Source: Flavobacteriaceae bacterium
Lineage (GTDB): Bacteria; Bacteroidota; Bacteroidia; Flavobacteriales; Flavobacteriaceae
Assembly: GCA_030621915.1 (NCBI GenBank)
Contig: JAUXGV010000009.1
Span: 1 to 34,055, forward strand
Direction: 5' to 3'
Length of the DNA stretch: 34,055 nt
Made by a program: the position numbers and the translations under genes. Each line of letters begins with the position of its first letter. Position 1 is the stretch's first letter. The notes beneath the pieces are model-generated. The model was not told the DNA's origin. It saw only the letters and a program-made list of their open reading frames with translations, and searched no databases. Below, piece after piece: positions 1 through 8,819 of the stretch.

Positions 1-218
1 TATCCAATTTATAATTTTAAATTTGACAAAAAACTAAATGAATAACTAAAATCCTAACAAATTTATACCTCAAATTTATTTTTCGAGATGAGGTAGACAC
101 ACAAAGTTAGACACTACCTACTTTTAAAAGTTATACCATGACGATGCCATGCTAAAACTTTTAAAAAGTTGTATTTTATTGTAGTTTCAACCCTCATTAC
201 AAAGTTCCAATGCATAAT
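1..218. other. Gene-free 5' edge with inverted repeats
   Basis: No coding region is supported here. An 11-base inverted repeat, TTTTAAAAGTT at 122-132 and AACTTTTAAAA at 156-166, encloses a spacer with a direct repeat of CCATG. A weaker 6-base stem is AGGTAG (91-96) with CTACCT (114-119). Neither is followed by a run of T on the plus strand, so I do not call a terminator. The upstream gene is outside the window. Confidence 0.5.
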
Positions 219-251
219 TTGAGCTAAATATCAAGAAAAAATGTAATTTTG
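219..251 (+). promoter_or_regulatory. Probable ileS promoter
   Basis: TAATTTTG at 244-251 matches the Bacteroidota -7 box TAnnTTTG. A TTG at 219-221 lies 22 bases upstream, within the range for the -33 element. Transcription would begin near 258, giving a short leader of about 20 bases before the ATG at 279. Confidence 0.6.
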
Positions 252-278
252 CAAACCTAATGGAATTTGCAAGAAAAG

Positions 279-3200
279 ATGAGTAAGAAATTTAAAGAAT
301 ATAAAGGCTTGAACCTTGTTGATATAGCAAAAGAAACCCTGGATTTCTGGGAAGAAAATGATGTATTTCGCCAAAGTATCAGTTCGAGAGAAGGGCAACC
401 TCCTTTTGTATTTTTTGAGGGGCCACCATCAGCAAATGGACTACCAGGAATTCATCATATGATGGGAAGAGCCATTAAAGATATTTTTTGTAGGTATAAA
501 ACCATGCAAGGTTTTCAAGTTAAGAGAAAAGCAGGTTGGGATACGCATGGATTACCTATTGAATTGGGTGTTGAAAAAGAATTGGGAATTACCAAAGAAG
601 ATATTGGGAAAAAGATAAGTGTTGAGGATTACAATAAAGCTTGTAAAAAGGCCGTAATGAGATACACTGATATTTGGGAAAATCTTACTCGAAAAATGGG
701 GCATTGGGTTGATATGCAAGATCCTTATGTAACCTATGAGCCCAAATATATGGAAACGCTATGGTGGTTATTAAAGGAGATGTATAAAAAAAATCTTTTG
801 TATAAAGGATATACCATTCAACCCTATTCTCCTAAAGCAGGAACAGGATTAAGTTCACATGAATTGAATCAACCAGGAACTTATCAGGATATTACAGATA
901 CTACGGTTGTCGCGCAGTTCAAAATCCTATCCCCTGCCCTTTCCGAAGGGAAAATAGCAGACTCTTCTTATCCATGGGGAGATATAGAAGGTGATGTTTT
1001 TTTACTGGCATGGACAACAACTCCTTGGACACTTCCTTCAAATACCGCATTGACTGTTGGTAAAAAAATTGATTATGTAATAATAAAAACCTTTAATCAA
1101 TATACTTTCGAGCCTATAAATGTTATTCTTGCCAAGGCATTGGTAAATTATCAATTTGGTAAAAAATTTAAATCTGTTACAAATGAAGCGGAATTAAATA
1201 ATTACAATAATAATGATAAGGTCATTCCATATATGATTGTTGATCAATGTAAAGGCATTGATTTATTAGAAATAAAATATGAACAATTATTACCATTCGC
1301 CATGCCTTATAAAAATGCCGAAAATGCATTTAGGGTGATTGCAGGTGATTTTGTTACCACCGAAGATGGAACAGGTATTGTTCATACTGCACCCACTTTT
1401 GGTGCCGATGATGCTTTGGTAGCTAAACAAGCAAAACCTGAAGTACCACCAATGTTGGTTCTGGATGATAATGACAATCCAATCCCATTGGTTGATTTAC
1501 AGGGTAAGTTCACCAAACATGTGGGCGAATATTCAGGAAAATACGTTAAGAATGAATATTATGATGATGGCGCAGCACCTGATAAATCGGTTGATGTAGA
1601 ACTTGCAATTCAATTAAAAGTAGAAAATAAGGCCTTTAAAGTTGAAAAATATAAACACAGTTATCCCAATTGTTGGAGAACTGACAAGCCAATTTTATAT
1701 TACCCTTTAGACTCCTGGTTTATAAAGGTTACAGATAAGAGGGATAGAATGTATGAATTGAATCAATCTATCAATTGGAAACCAACATCAACTGGTGAAG
1801 GCAGGTTTGGTAATTGGCTACAAAATGCAAACGACTGGAATTTATCTCGATCACGTTTTTGGGGAACACCCTTACCCATTTGGAGAACAGATGACGGAAC
1901 AGAAGAAATTGTGATTGGTTCAGTAGCCGAATTAAAATCGGAAATGCAAAAATCAGTTTCTAAGGGTTATATGAAGCAGGATATTTATGCTGATTTTAAA
2001 ATTGAAGATATGAGTGACGAAAATTATGCAACCATTGATTTGCATAAAAGCATCGTCGATCAAATTATATTGGTATCTCCATTGGGAAAGCCAATGAAAA
2101 GAGAATCTGACTTGATAGATGTTTGGTTCGATTCTGGAGCTATGCCCTATGCCCAATGGCATTATCCTTTTGAGGGTGTTGAAAAAATAGACAATAATAA
2201 ATTTTTCCCTGCCGATTTTATTGCTGAAGGAGTAGATCAAACCAGAGGATGGTTTTATACGTTGCATGCCATATCGGTTATGAATTTTGACACAATTGCT
2301 TATAAAAATGTTGTTTCAAATGGATTGGTATTAGATAAAGAAGGTAAAAAAATGTCAAAAAGATTGGGCAATGCCGTTGATCCATTTATGACCATGGAAA
2401 AATATGGCCCTGATGCTACGCGGTGGTATATGATTTCAAATGCCAACCCATGGGATAATTTAAAATTTGATATGGAGGGCATTGAAGAGGTGCGTAGAAA
2501 ATTTTTCGGAACCTTATACAATACATATTCATTTTTTACTTTATATGCGAACATTGATAATTTTGGATATGATGAAGAAAATATCCACTCAAATAAGAGG
2601 CCAGAGATCGATCGTTGGATATTGTCAGAGTTAAATAGCCTGATTCAAAATGTGGAGAAATTCTATGAAGATTATGAGCCTACCAAGGTTGCTAGAGCTA
2701 TTCAATATTTTGTGTCGGAAAATTTAAGTAACTGGTATGTTAGATTAAGTAGAAGAAGATTTTGGAAAGGAGACTATCAAAAAGATAAGATTTCGGCCTA
2801 CCAGACCCTTTATACATGCTTATTATCTGTTGCAAAATTGGCTTCTCCGATTGCTCCTTTTTTTATGGATAATTTGTATAGAGATTTAACAGAAAAAACT
2901 TCAAAAAATAAATTTAGTTCTGTACATTTGGGTGAATTTCCAAAAGCAGATATATCTCTAATTGATGTAGCATTAGAAAGAAAAATGCAAAAGGCACAAG
3001 CAATATCCTCAATGGTATTGTCTTTGAGAAAAAAGGAGATGATTAAAGTTCGCCAGCCTTTGCAAAGAATTATGATTCCTGTTTTGGACGAACAGGATAG
3101 GGAGGACATTGAAGCTGTGTCTGATTTGATTTCTTCAGAAGTAAATGTTAAGGAAATTGAATTGATTAATGATGCTTCAGGAATATTGATTAAAAATATA

Positions 3201-3710
3201 AAACCAAACTTTAAAGTCCTTGGACCTAGATTTGGTAAAAATATGAGGTTAGCTTCTGCAGCTTTTCAAAACTTTACCGATAGTGATATCTCTAAAATTG
3301 AAAAGGAAGGTAGCTTAGAAGTTGATATAAATGGCAATTTGGAAATCATATTGTTAGAAGAAGTTGAAATAAAAACCAAGGATATTGAAGGGTGGTTAGT
3401 AGCAAATCAAGGCAATTTAACAGTAGCATTAGACGTTTCTATTTCTAAAGAGCTTCGTAATGAAGGGATCGCAAGAGAATTGGTGAATAGAATCCAGAAT
3501 TTAAGAAAAGAAAAAGGTCTTGAAGTTACAGATAAAATAAAATTATATATTAAAAAAGACGGAGTATTGGATGAAGCAGTTTCATCAAATGCATCATACA
3601 TTAAAGATGAAACTCTAACAAAAGAGTTAATTTTAAAAGAAAAAATTATTAATGGGAATAGTATCGAGTTTGACGATGTTAATACAATGCTACTATTAGA
3701 AAAAGTTTAG
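279..3710 (+). CDS. ileS: Isoleucyl-tRNA synthetase, type 2-like with GXHH motif
   Basis: Cytoplasmic class Ia synthetase that charges tRNA-Ile with isoleucine. At 1143 residues it is the long form common in Bacteroidota. The ATP-binding signature, usually HxGH, reads GIHH at residues 57-60 (bases 447-458), after GPPSANGLP. The second signature is KMSKR at about 691-695. The editing domain lies between them, with motifs such as WTTTPWTLPSN and GTGIVHTAP. The anticodon-binding region and C-terminal extension follow. I chose ATG 279. A TTG four codons upstream (267) is in frame, but the -7 box ends at 251 and ATG 279 gives a normal MSKKFKEY start. The DksA-like gene begins 4 bases after the stop, so the genes are probably cotranscribed. 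KMSKR and the overall sequence fit the type 2 (eukaryote-like) IleRS, a group linked to mupirocin tolerance. Confidence 0.97.
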   Translation: MSKKFKEYKGLNLVDIAKETLDFWEENDVFRQSISSREGQPPFVFFEGPPSANGLPGIHHMMGRAIKDIFCRYKTMQGFQVKRKAGWDTHGLPIELGVEKELGITKEDIGKKISVEDYNKACKKAVMRYTDIWENLTRKMGHWVDMQDPYVTYEPKYMETLWWLLKEMYKKNLLYKGYTIQPYSPKAGTGLSSHELNQPGTYQDITDTTVVAQFKILSPALSEGKIADSSYPWGDIEGDVFLLAWTTTPWTLPSNTALTVGKKIDYVIIKTFNQYTFEPINVILAKALVNYQFGKKFKSVTNEAELNNYNNNDKVIPYMIVDQCKGIDLLEIKYEQLLPFAMPYKNAENAFRVIAGDFVTTEDGTGIVHTAPTFGADDALVAKQAKPEVPPMLVLDDNDNPIPLVDLQGKFTKHVGEYSGKYVKNEYYDDGAAPDKSVDVELAIQLKVENKAFKVEKYKHSYPNCWRTDKPILYYPLDSWFIKVTDKRDRMYELNQSINWKPTSTGEGRFGNWLQNANDWNLSRSRFWGTPLPIWRTDDGTEEIVIGSVAELKSEMQKSVSKGYMKQDIYADFKIEDMSDENYATIDLHKSIVDQIILVSPLGKPMKRESDLIDVWFDSGAMPYAQWHYPFEGVEKIDNNKFFPADFIAEGVDQTRGWFYTLHAISVMNFDTIAYKNVVSNGLVLDKEGKKMSKRLGNAVDPFMTMEKYGPDATRWYMISNANPWDNLKFDMEGIEEVRRKFFGTLYNTYSFFTLYANIDNFGYDEENIHSNKRPEIDRWILSELNSLIQNVEKFYEDYEPTKVARAIQYFVSENLSNWYVRLSRRRFWKGDYQKDKISAYQTLYTCLLSVAKLASPIAPFFMDNLYRDLTEKTSKNKFSSVHLGEFPKADISLIDVALERKMQKAQAISSMVLSLRKKEMIKVRQPLQRIMIPVLDEQDREDIEAVSDLISSEVNVKEIELINDASGILIKNIKPNFKVLGPRFGKNMRLASAAFQNFTDSDISKIEKEGSLEVDINGNLEIILLEEVEIKTKDIEGWLVANQGNLTVALDVSISKELRNEGIARELVNRIQNLRKEKGLEVTDKIKLYIKKDGVLDEAVSSNASYIKDETLTKELILKEKIINGNSIEFDDVNTMLLLEKV

Positions 3711-3714
3711 AAAA

Positions 3715-4095
3715 ATGAACGAAACAAAAATTAGATATTCTGATAAAGAATTGGAAGAATTCAGATTGATTATTGAAGAAAAAATCAGACATTCTGAAAA
3801 AGATTTGGCATTAATTGAAAGTTCCTATAAAAACGATAGTAACAATGGAACTGATGATACCTCACCTACGTTTAAAGCATTTGAAGAAGGGTCAGAAACT
3901 ATGTCAAAAGAGGCGAATGTTCAATTGGCAATTCGTCAGGAAAAATTTATCCGTGATTTAAAGAATGCCATTTTACGCATTGAGAATAAATCGTATGGAA
4001 TTTGTAGGGTAAGCGGGAAATTAATTAAAAAGGAACGTTTGAAATTAGTTCCTCATGCAACTTTGAGCATTGACGCAAAAAGGCAACAACATTAA
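3715..4095 (+). CDS. TraR/DksA-family protein lacking zinc cysteines
   Basis: 126 residues resembling the short DksA/TraR-like proteins of Bacteroidota, a family that binds RNA polymerase through its secondary channel. Residues 1-92 are charged, heptad-rich helix broken by an Asn/Asp-rich turn (about 40-53), the expected coiled-coil hairpin. The C-terminal finger reads YGICRVSGKLIKKERL then VPHATL. Only one Cys (C97) of the classical four remains, so it probably does not bind zinc by the usual ligands. The DxxDxA tip motif of E. coli DksA is not evident, so a ppGpp-synergy role cannot be assumed. It lies between ileS and lspA in a probable operon. The fold family is confident; the function is inferred. 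Confidence 0.85.
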   Translation: MNETKIRYSDKELEEFRLIIEEKIRHSEKDLALIESSYKNDSNNGTDDTSPTFKAFEEGSETMSKEANVQLAIRQEKFIRDLKNAILRIENKSYGICRVSGKLIKKERLKLVPHATLSIDAKRQQH

Positions 4096-4111
4096 TAGGT
4101 ACAAATCAAAT

Positions 4112-4783
4112 TTGATTATAAAAGGATTAAGTTTTTTAATCCTTTTGTTTTTTGTTGGAAATGCCTTCGCCCAAAAAATATATAAAAAATCAATATCCAG
4201 TAATTCCAAGGAAATATTTATAGAATTTGATATTATTGATCATCTTGAATTAATTGTTTTAGATGAACAAAATTCGATTACCATCATTGCTGAAAGTGAA
4301 GACAAAATAGCTCAAGATTTTGTATTGGAAGAAGATAGCGGGTTTGTTTTAATAAAAGGAAAAAACAATTCATTTGTAGACAACCAAGAAAATATTAATA
4401 AATTTTGCAATATTCAACCCATCTACAGTTCGTATAAAATCAAAATTCCACCTGATAGAATTTTAAATGTTACTTTTTCTGAAGGCAATTTTTACGCAAA
4501 CTCTTTTAAAGGTAGTTTGAACTTAAAACTAAATGAGGGTATTGTTAAAATAAATGATTTTAAAGGCAATATAAATGTTCAAATGACTGGCGGTAACATG
4601 TATTGTAATGGGATTGAAAATGTAAATATTGATGTTAAGTCAAACCTTGGTTTTGTGTCTTCTGAATTATTTATAGAAGATAAGAATCAACTGACCCACG
4701 AAATTAAGGATCTTTTTGGGAAAGCTCTAAATGAGTTAAAAGTCAGAGCAATTTCAGCAAATATTCATTTAAAAGCTAAATAA
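4112..4783 (+). CDS. Secreted beta-rich protein of unknown function
   Basis: About 223 residues. The N-terminus is a clear signal peptide (MIIKGLSFLILLFFVGNAFAQ). The rest is low in Cys and has short alternating hydrophobic/polar repeats (NVTFSEGNFYANSFKGSLNLKLNEG), like the beta-helical head-GIN or DUF4097-type putative adhesins. I did not identify a specific family. There is no in-frame ATG. I chose TTG 4112, which lies just after the stop of the DksA-like gene and gives a compact signal peptide. TTG 4070 would add 14 residues and overlap the upstream gene by 26 bases. The gene sits between the DksA-like gene and lspA on the same strand, so it is probably cotranscribed. Confidence 0.7.
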   Translation: MIIKGLSFLILLFFVGNAFAQKIYKKSISSNSKEIFIEFDIIDHLELIVLDEQNSITIIAESEDKIAQDFVLEEDSGFVLIKGKNNSFVDNQENINKFCNIQPIYSSYKIKIPPDRILNVTFSEGNFYANSFKGSLNLKLNEGIVKINDFKGNINVQMTGGNMYCNGIENVNIDVKSNLGFVSSELFIEDKNQLTHEIKDLFGKALNELKVRAISANIHLKAK

Positions 4784-4814
4784 TTAGTATCATTGTAAAA
4801 TTTTTAAAAGCACA

Positions 4815-5492
4815 ATGAAAAAAGCTATTTTTATAATATCCATAGTTTTATTGATTGATCAAATAACTAAAATTTATATCAAAACTCATTTTGTATTAAG
4901 TGAGGAAATAAAAGTTTTTGGTTTGGATTGGTTTCGTATTCATTTTTTGGAAAATAATGGTATGGCATGGGGCAAAGAATTTGGTGGAAAATCAGGAAAA
5001 TTATTTCTTACATTGTTTCGATTGGTAGCCATTTCTGGCATTGGATATTGGCTATATGGCGCAATAAAAAATAAAATGCCCAATGTTTTAATTATTGCAA
5101 TATCCTTAATATTTGCAGGCGCTTTTGGTAATATTATAGATTCTGTTTTCTACGGAATATTTTTTAGTGACAGTTATAGACAAATTGCTACTTTTCTTCC
5201 AGCAGAAGGTGGTTACAATCCTCTTTTTTATGGTAAGGTTGTAGATATGATTTATATGCCTGTTATAGACACCATGCTACCAGATTGGATACCAAGTATT
5301 GGTTTTAACTTTCCAGAGTGGTTACCAGCAATTGGAGGTAATCATTTCTCCTTATTTGAAAACAGACATTTTACTTTTTTTGATCCAGTTTTTAATATTG
5401 CGGACATGGCTATAAGTAGTGGTGTAGGAATTTTAATTGTTTTTAACAAAAAAACTTTTCCAAAAAAAGAGAAAAAGGAAGAGATTAATTAG
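4815..5492 (+). CDS. lspA: Lipoprotein signal peptidase (signal peptidase II)
   Basis: Inner-membrane aspartic protease that removes signal peptides from diacylglyceryl-modified prolipoproteins. Conserved boxes appear in order: IDQITK (residues 14-19), FLENNGMAWG (44-53), GAFGNIIDS (102-110), VVDMIY (142-147) and FNIADMAI (193-200). The catalytic aspartates are D144 and D197. Hydrophobic segments near 4-18, 65-82, 90-108 and 193-210 fit the four-helix topology. At 225 residues it is longer than the E. coli enzyme (about 164). The extra residues form an insertion at about 115-185 between the GN box and the FNxAD box, as seen in other Bacteroidota LspA. The C-terminus is lysine-rich and cytoplasmic. 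Its stop codon overlaps the stop of the opposing decarboxylase gene. Confidence 0.95.
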   Translation: MKKAIFIISIVLLIDQITKIYIKTHFVLSEEIKVFGLDWFRIHFLENNGMAWGKEFGGKSGKLFLTLFRLVAISGIGYWLYGAIKNKMPNVLIIAISLIFAGAFGNIIDSVFYGIFFSDSYRQIATFLPAEGGYNPLFYGKVVDMIYMPVIDTMLPDWIPSIGFNFPEWLPAIGGNHFSLFENRHFTFFDPVFNIADMAISSGVGILIVFNKKTFPKKEKKEEIN

Positions 5493-6724
5493 CCATTAAT
5501 ATCTTTCAATTCATTAATTAATTGCATAAGGTTGTCAATTTCAACATGATCCATGATAACCACCTTGTACCAATTATTATTGTTGTTATGTTGTTCTGGT
5601 ACCAAATCATATTTTAATGCTAGATCATGAGGTATGTGGTCAGCGCGCATAGTAACGATGTTCATATTTTCTTCCCGATAATATATAATATTCAAGGCAT
5701 CCAATTGCCTACAGAACCAACGGGTTCTCATTAATAAAACACTTATTTTTTCGTACCATCCATAAGGTCCATAGGTTAATAAGATCATATAAACAGCAAT
5801 GGCATTGGCACCCGAACGACTACCACAAAGGGTCAGATCCATGCCTTCAACATACTCAGCTTCTTTGGTTAAAACATTTTCTATCAATCCTTTTTTACAA
5901 ATAAATATTCCCGTTCCATAAGGAGATTGCAACATTTTATGTGCGTCAATGGTAATGGAACTTATTTTTGGATTTAAAAAGTTAATGGTGGATTTTTTAT
6001 TGCTAAATGGATATACAAAACCGCCATAAGCACCATCAATATGAAGCTTATATTGGAGATTGTGTTTTTCCAATAAATCGGTGTAAATATCTGGATCATC
6101 TACTGAACCAAACATAGTGGTTGCCATATTGGAGATAACGATAAAATATTTTTTACCCTTGTCAGTGGCATTTTTCACAATCTCTTCAAGTGCACTTTCA
6201 TCAATTTTTCTGTTTTCAAAATGAACTGGGACTTGCAATAAATCAATATTTAAAAGATTTGAGCCCTTAGGAATTGAATAATGAGTGTCTTGAGATGCTA
6301 AAATGGCGATTTCATTATTTTGGGCATCAAAATGATGGTTAAAATAGTTCCTAAAAATCCACATGGCTTGAATATTTGCTTCAGTGCCTCCCGGAGAAAT
6401 ATATCCATCAAATTGTTCCGATTTCATTTTAAAAACATCTACAGCCAATATCCGCAATACTTCTCTTTCGATCTCTTGAGTTCCTTTAAAAGCCTTTTCC
6501 GAACTTCCATAAGTATGGCATCCAATATGATTGGGATTGGCAACATAGGTTTTTAATGTTGGAGCATCTTTTAAAAAAGGAGCATCACTGTAAAAAACCT
6601 TATCATCCAATTTTGAAGCGGGATAACCTAATGAAGTATCATTAGAAAAATCAACATTTTCGTTTAGAGCCAATTCAATTCTTTCCTGAATTTTTTGATG
6701 ACTCATTTTTTTCCAATATTTCAT
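5489..6724 (-). CDS. PLP-dependent group II amino acid decarboxylase
   Basis: Fold-type I pyridoxal-phosphate enzyme of the aromatic/histidine/glutamate decarboxylase group, 411 residues, cytoplasmic. Visible elements: a phosphate-binding SPGGTEANIQA loop (110-120), the cofactor-stacking His in SQDTHYS (H148), the Asp that pairs with the pyridine nitrogen in HIDGAYGGF (D230), and the Schiff-base lysine in TIDAHKMLQSPYG (K263). The substrate cannot be told from the sequence; histidine, tyrosine, aspartate or diaminobutyrate are all possible. A second Met at residue 7 (MSHQKIQ) is an alternative start. The gene stands alone, converges on lspA with overlapping stop codons, and has a -7 box at 6776-6783 on its own strand. 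No transporter or partner enzyme is adjacent to suggest an acid-resistance or amine-production cassette. Confidence 0.88.
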   Translation of the reverse strand: MKYWKKMSHQKIQERIELALNENVDFSNDTSLGYPASKLDDKVFYSDAPFLKDAPTLKTYVANPNHIGCHTYGSSEKAFKGTQEIEREVLRILAVDVFKMKSEQFDGYISPGGTEANIQAMWIFRNYFNHHFDAQNNEIAILASQDTHYSIPKGSNLLNIDLLQVPVHFENRKIDESALEEIVKNATDKGKKYFIVISNMATTMFGSVDDPDIYTDLLEKHNLQYKLHIDGAYGGFVYPFSNKKSTINFLNPKISSITIDAHKMLQSPYGTGIFICKKGLIENVLTKEAEYVEGMDLTLCGSRSGANAIAVYMILLTYGPYGWYEKISVLLMRTRWFCRQLDALNIIYYREENMNIVTMRADHIPHDLALKYDLVPEQHNNNNNWYKVVIMDHVEIDNLMQLINELKDING

Positions 6725-6775
6725 AGTTTAAATATTTTTAGAATATGTCTTATTTATTGGTAAATTTATAATCGT

Positions 6776-6783
6776 CAAAATTA
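6776..6783 (-). promoter_or_regulatory. Probable -7 box of decarboxylase gene
   Basis: Read on the minus strand this is TAATTTTG, an exact TAnnTTTG match, 51 bases upstream of the decarboxylase ATG. I see no convincing -33 TTG at the expected distance. Confidence 0.45.
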
Positions 6784-7010
6784 CAAATTCAATATTTTAA
6801 AACCTTCTATTAAAGCAAGTATGCAGTAATTTGTTTGTACTTTTATGAAAAGATATATTATTTATTCGTTAGTTTGTTTTATTGATTTTTTTAAAGACAT
6901 ATTGCTGAATGAAAATGAATTATTTATCATATTTAGTATGGATTTTTCAAATGAAAAAATAATCAACAGAATATAGATTTCTAAATGTTAATATTAAATA
7001 ATAGGTAGAT

Positions 7011-8798
7011 TTGAGTCTAGATGTGCAAATAAAATCCCTACCAAATTTACCCGGTGTTTATCAGTATTATGATAAGGAAGGTAAAATATTGTATGTAGGC
7101 AAAGCCAAGAATTTAAAGAAAAGAGTTGCTTCATATTTTAATAAAAATCATGAAATTGGTAAAACACGGGTACTAGTTAAGAAAATTGTTGAGATCAAAC
7201 ATATTGTGGTAGAAACTGAAACCGATGCCTTACTTTTAGAAAATAACCTAATAAAAAAATATCAACCCCGATATAATATCATGTTAAAGGATGACAAAAC
7301 CTATCCTTGGATATGTATCAAGAAAGAACCTTTTTCCAGAATATTTTTAACCAGAACTTTATTAAAAGATGGGTCTGAGTATTTCGGACCTTTTACCTCT
7401 GTTAGATCCGCTAGAGCATTGTTATCCTTAATTAAGGAGATATATCCATTGCGAACATGTGCTTATAATTTATCCCAACAGAATATTGCAGGTAAGAAGT
7501 ATAAAATATGTTTAGAATATCATATTAAAAATTGCAAAGGGCCCTGTGAAGGATTACAATTAGAAGAAGATTATTTAGAAGATGTTAAGGAAATTAGAAA
7601 TATTATCAAAGGTAATTTTAAAACTTCTCTTAAAAAGTTTGAATCCTTAATGTATGAATTCTCTGCAAAGTCGGATTTTGAAGAAGCTCAAAAAATTAAG
7701 GATAAAATTGACCAATTAAGTAATTATCAATCAAGATCTACAATAGTGAACCCTTCAATCAATAATGTTGATGTATTTTCAATAGTCTCTGATGAGAGTT
7801 TTGCCTATATTAATTTTCTTAAAATTGCAAATGGTTCTATTATTCAGTCCAATACCATTGAAATAAAAAAGAAATTGGATGAAACTGATAAATTATTATT
7901 GGAATTGGCCATTGTTGAGATTAGACATCGATTTAATTCAATTTCAACAGAAATATATGTTCCTTTCAAAGTGGCTATTGGAAATGAAATTAAGGTAACT
8001 ATTCCCAAATTAGGTGATAAAAAAAGAATTGTAGAATTATCCACAAGAAATGCAAAATATTATAGGCAGGAGCAATTCAAACAAATACAAATTATTGACC
8101 CGGACAGACATACAAACCGGATTATGAAACAAATGCAAAAGGATCTGAGGTTACAGGAAGAACCCAGGCATATTGAATGTTTTGATAATTCAAATATTCA
8201 AGGAACAAATCCCGTTGCAGCATGTGTTGTATTTAAAAATGGAAAACCATTTAAAAAAGACTACCGACATTTCAATATTAAAACCGTTCAAGGTCCAGAT
8301 GATTTTGCCTCTATGGAAGAAGTGGTTCACAGGCGTTATAAAAGGCTTATAGATGAAGAGCAGGAATTACCTCAATTAATTGTGATTGATGGCGGAAAAG
8401 GCCAGTTGTCTTCATCAGTAAAAAGTTTAGATATATTGGGACTTAGAGGTAAAATTGCTATTATTGGAATTGCGAAACGATTGGAAGAAATATATTATCC
8501 AGATGACTCAATACCTTTGTACCTTGACAAAAAATCAGAAACATTAAAAATAATTCAACAGTTGAGAAATGAGGCGCATCGTTTTGGAATAATACACCAT
8601 AGAAATAAAAGAAGTAAAGGTGCCATACAAACTGAATTGTCCAATATTGATGGAATTGGCGAGAAAACAATTGTCAAATTATTAAAAAAATATAAGTCAG
8701 TAAAACGGATACAGGAACTTACCATAGATGAATTAAATAAAATAATAAGTGAAGACAGAGCTCATAAAATATTCAATTATTTTCATCGGGAGAAATAG
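7011..8798 (+). CDS. uvrC: UvrABC excinuclease subunit C
   Basis: Nuclease subunit of nucleotide excision repair, making both incisions around a UvrB-bound lesion. Domains in order: GIY-YIG nuclease (about 11-95; GVY at 15-17, YVG at 28-30, catalytic R38 in NLKKR); cysteine cluster around 150-180; UVR/UvrB-binding motif (about 205-240, with KSDFEEAQKIKDKI); RNase H-like nuclease half with D392 in ECFDNSNIQG and D460 in IVIDGGKGQL; C-terminal helix-hairpin-helix (about 540-590, IDGIGEKTIVKLLKKYKS). The length of 595 is normal. There is no ATG: an in-frame stop lies at 7002-7004. TTG 7011 gives MSLDVQIKSLP, which fits flavobacterial UvrC starts; GTG 7023 is the alternative. The patatin gene follows after 21 bases. 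Confidence 0.95.
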   Translation: MSLDVQIKSLPNLPGVYQYYDKEGKILYVGKAKNLKKRVASYFNKNHEIGKTRVLVKKIVEIKHIVVETETDALLLENNLIKKYQPRYNIMLKDDKTYPWICIKKEPFSRIFLTRTLLKDGSEYFGPFTSVRSARALLSLIKEIYPLRTCAYNLSQQNIAGKKYKICLEYHIKNCKGPCEGLQLEEDYLEDVKEIRNIIKGNFKTSLKKFESLMYEFSAKSDFEEAQKIKDKIDQLSNYQSRSTIVNPSINNVDVFSIVSDESFAYINFLKIANGSIIQSNTIEIKKKLDETDKLLLELAIVEIRHRFNSISTEIYVPFKVAIGNEIKVTIPKLGDKKRIVELSTRNAKYYRQEQFKQIQIIDPDRHTNRIMKQMQKDLRLQEEPRHIECFDNSNIQGTNPVAACVVFKNGKPFKKDYRHFNIKTVQGPDDFASMEEVVHRRYKRLIDEEQELPQLIVIDGGKGQLSSSVKSLDILGLRGKIAIIGIAKRLEEIYYPDDSIPLYLDKKSETLKIIQQLRNEAHRFGIIHHRNKRSKGAIQTELSNIDGIGEKTIVKLLKKYKSVKRIQELTIDELNKIISEDRAHKIFNYFHREK

Positions 8799-8819
8799 AT
8801 TTATTCCTAATTTTATCGG

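Noticed and set aside
1953-3601. Several minus-strand reading frames inside ileS
   Set aside because: They lie opposite a well-supported gene, have no recognisable domains and no promoters; the same applies to the frames opposite uvrC, the RND operon, pdxA, the TPR cyclase, the porin-like gene and the SDR gene.
6845-6976. A 43-codon frame between the decarboxylase gene and uvrC
   Set aside because: Its composition follows AT-rich DNA, its upstream TACTTTTA overlaps the ATG itself, and no motif is recognisable. Too little support.
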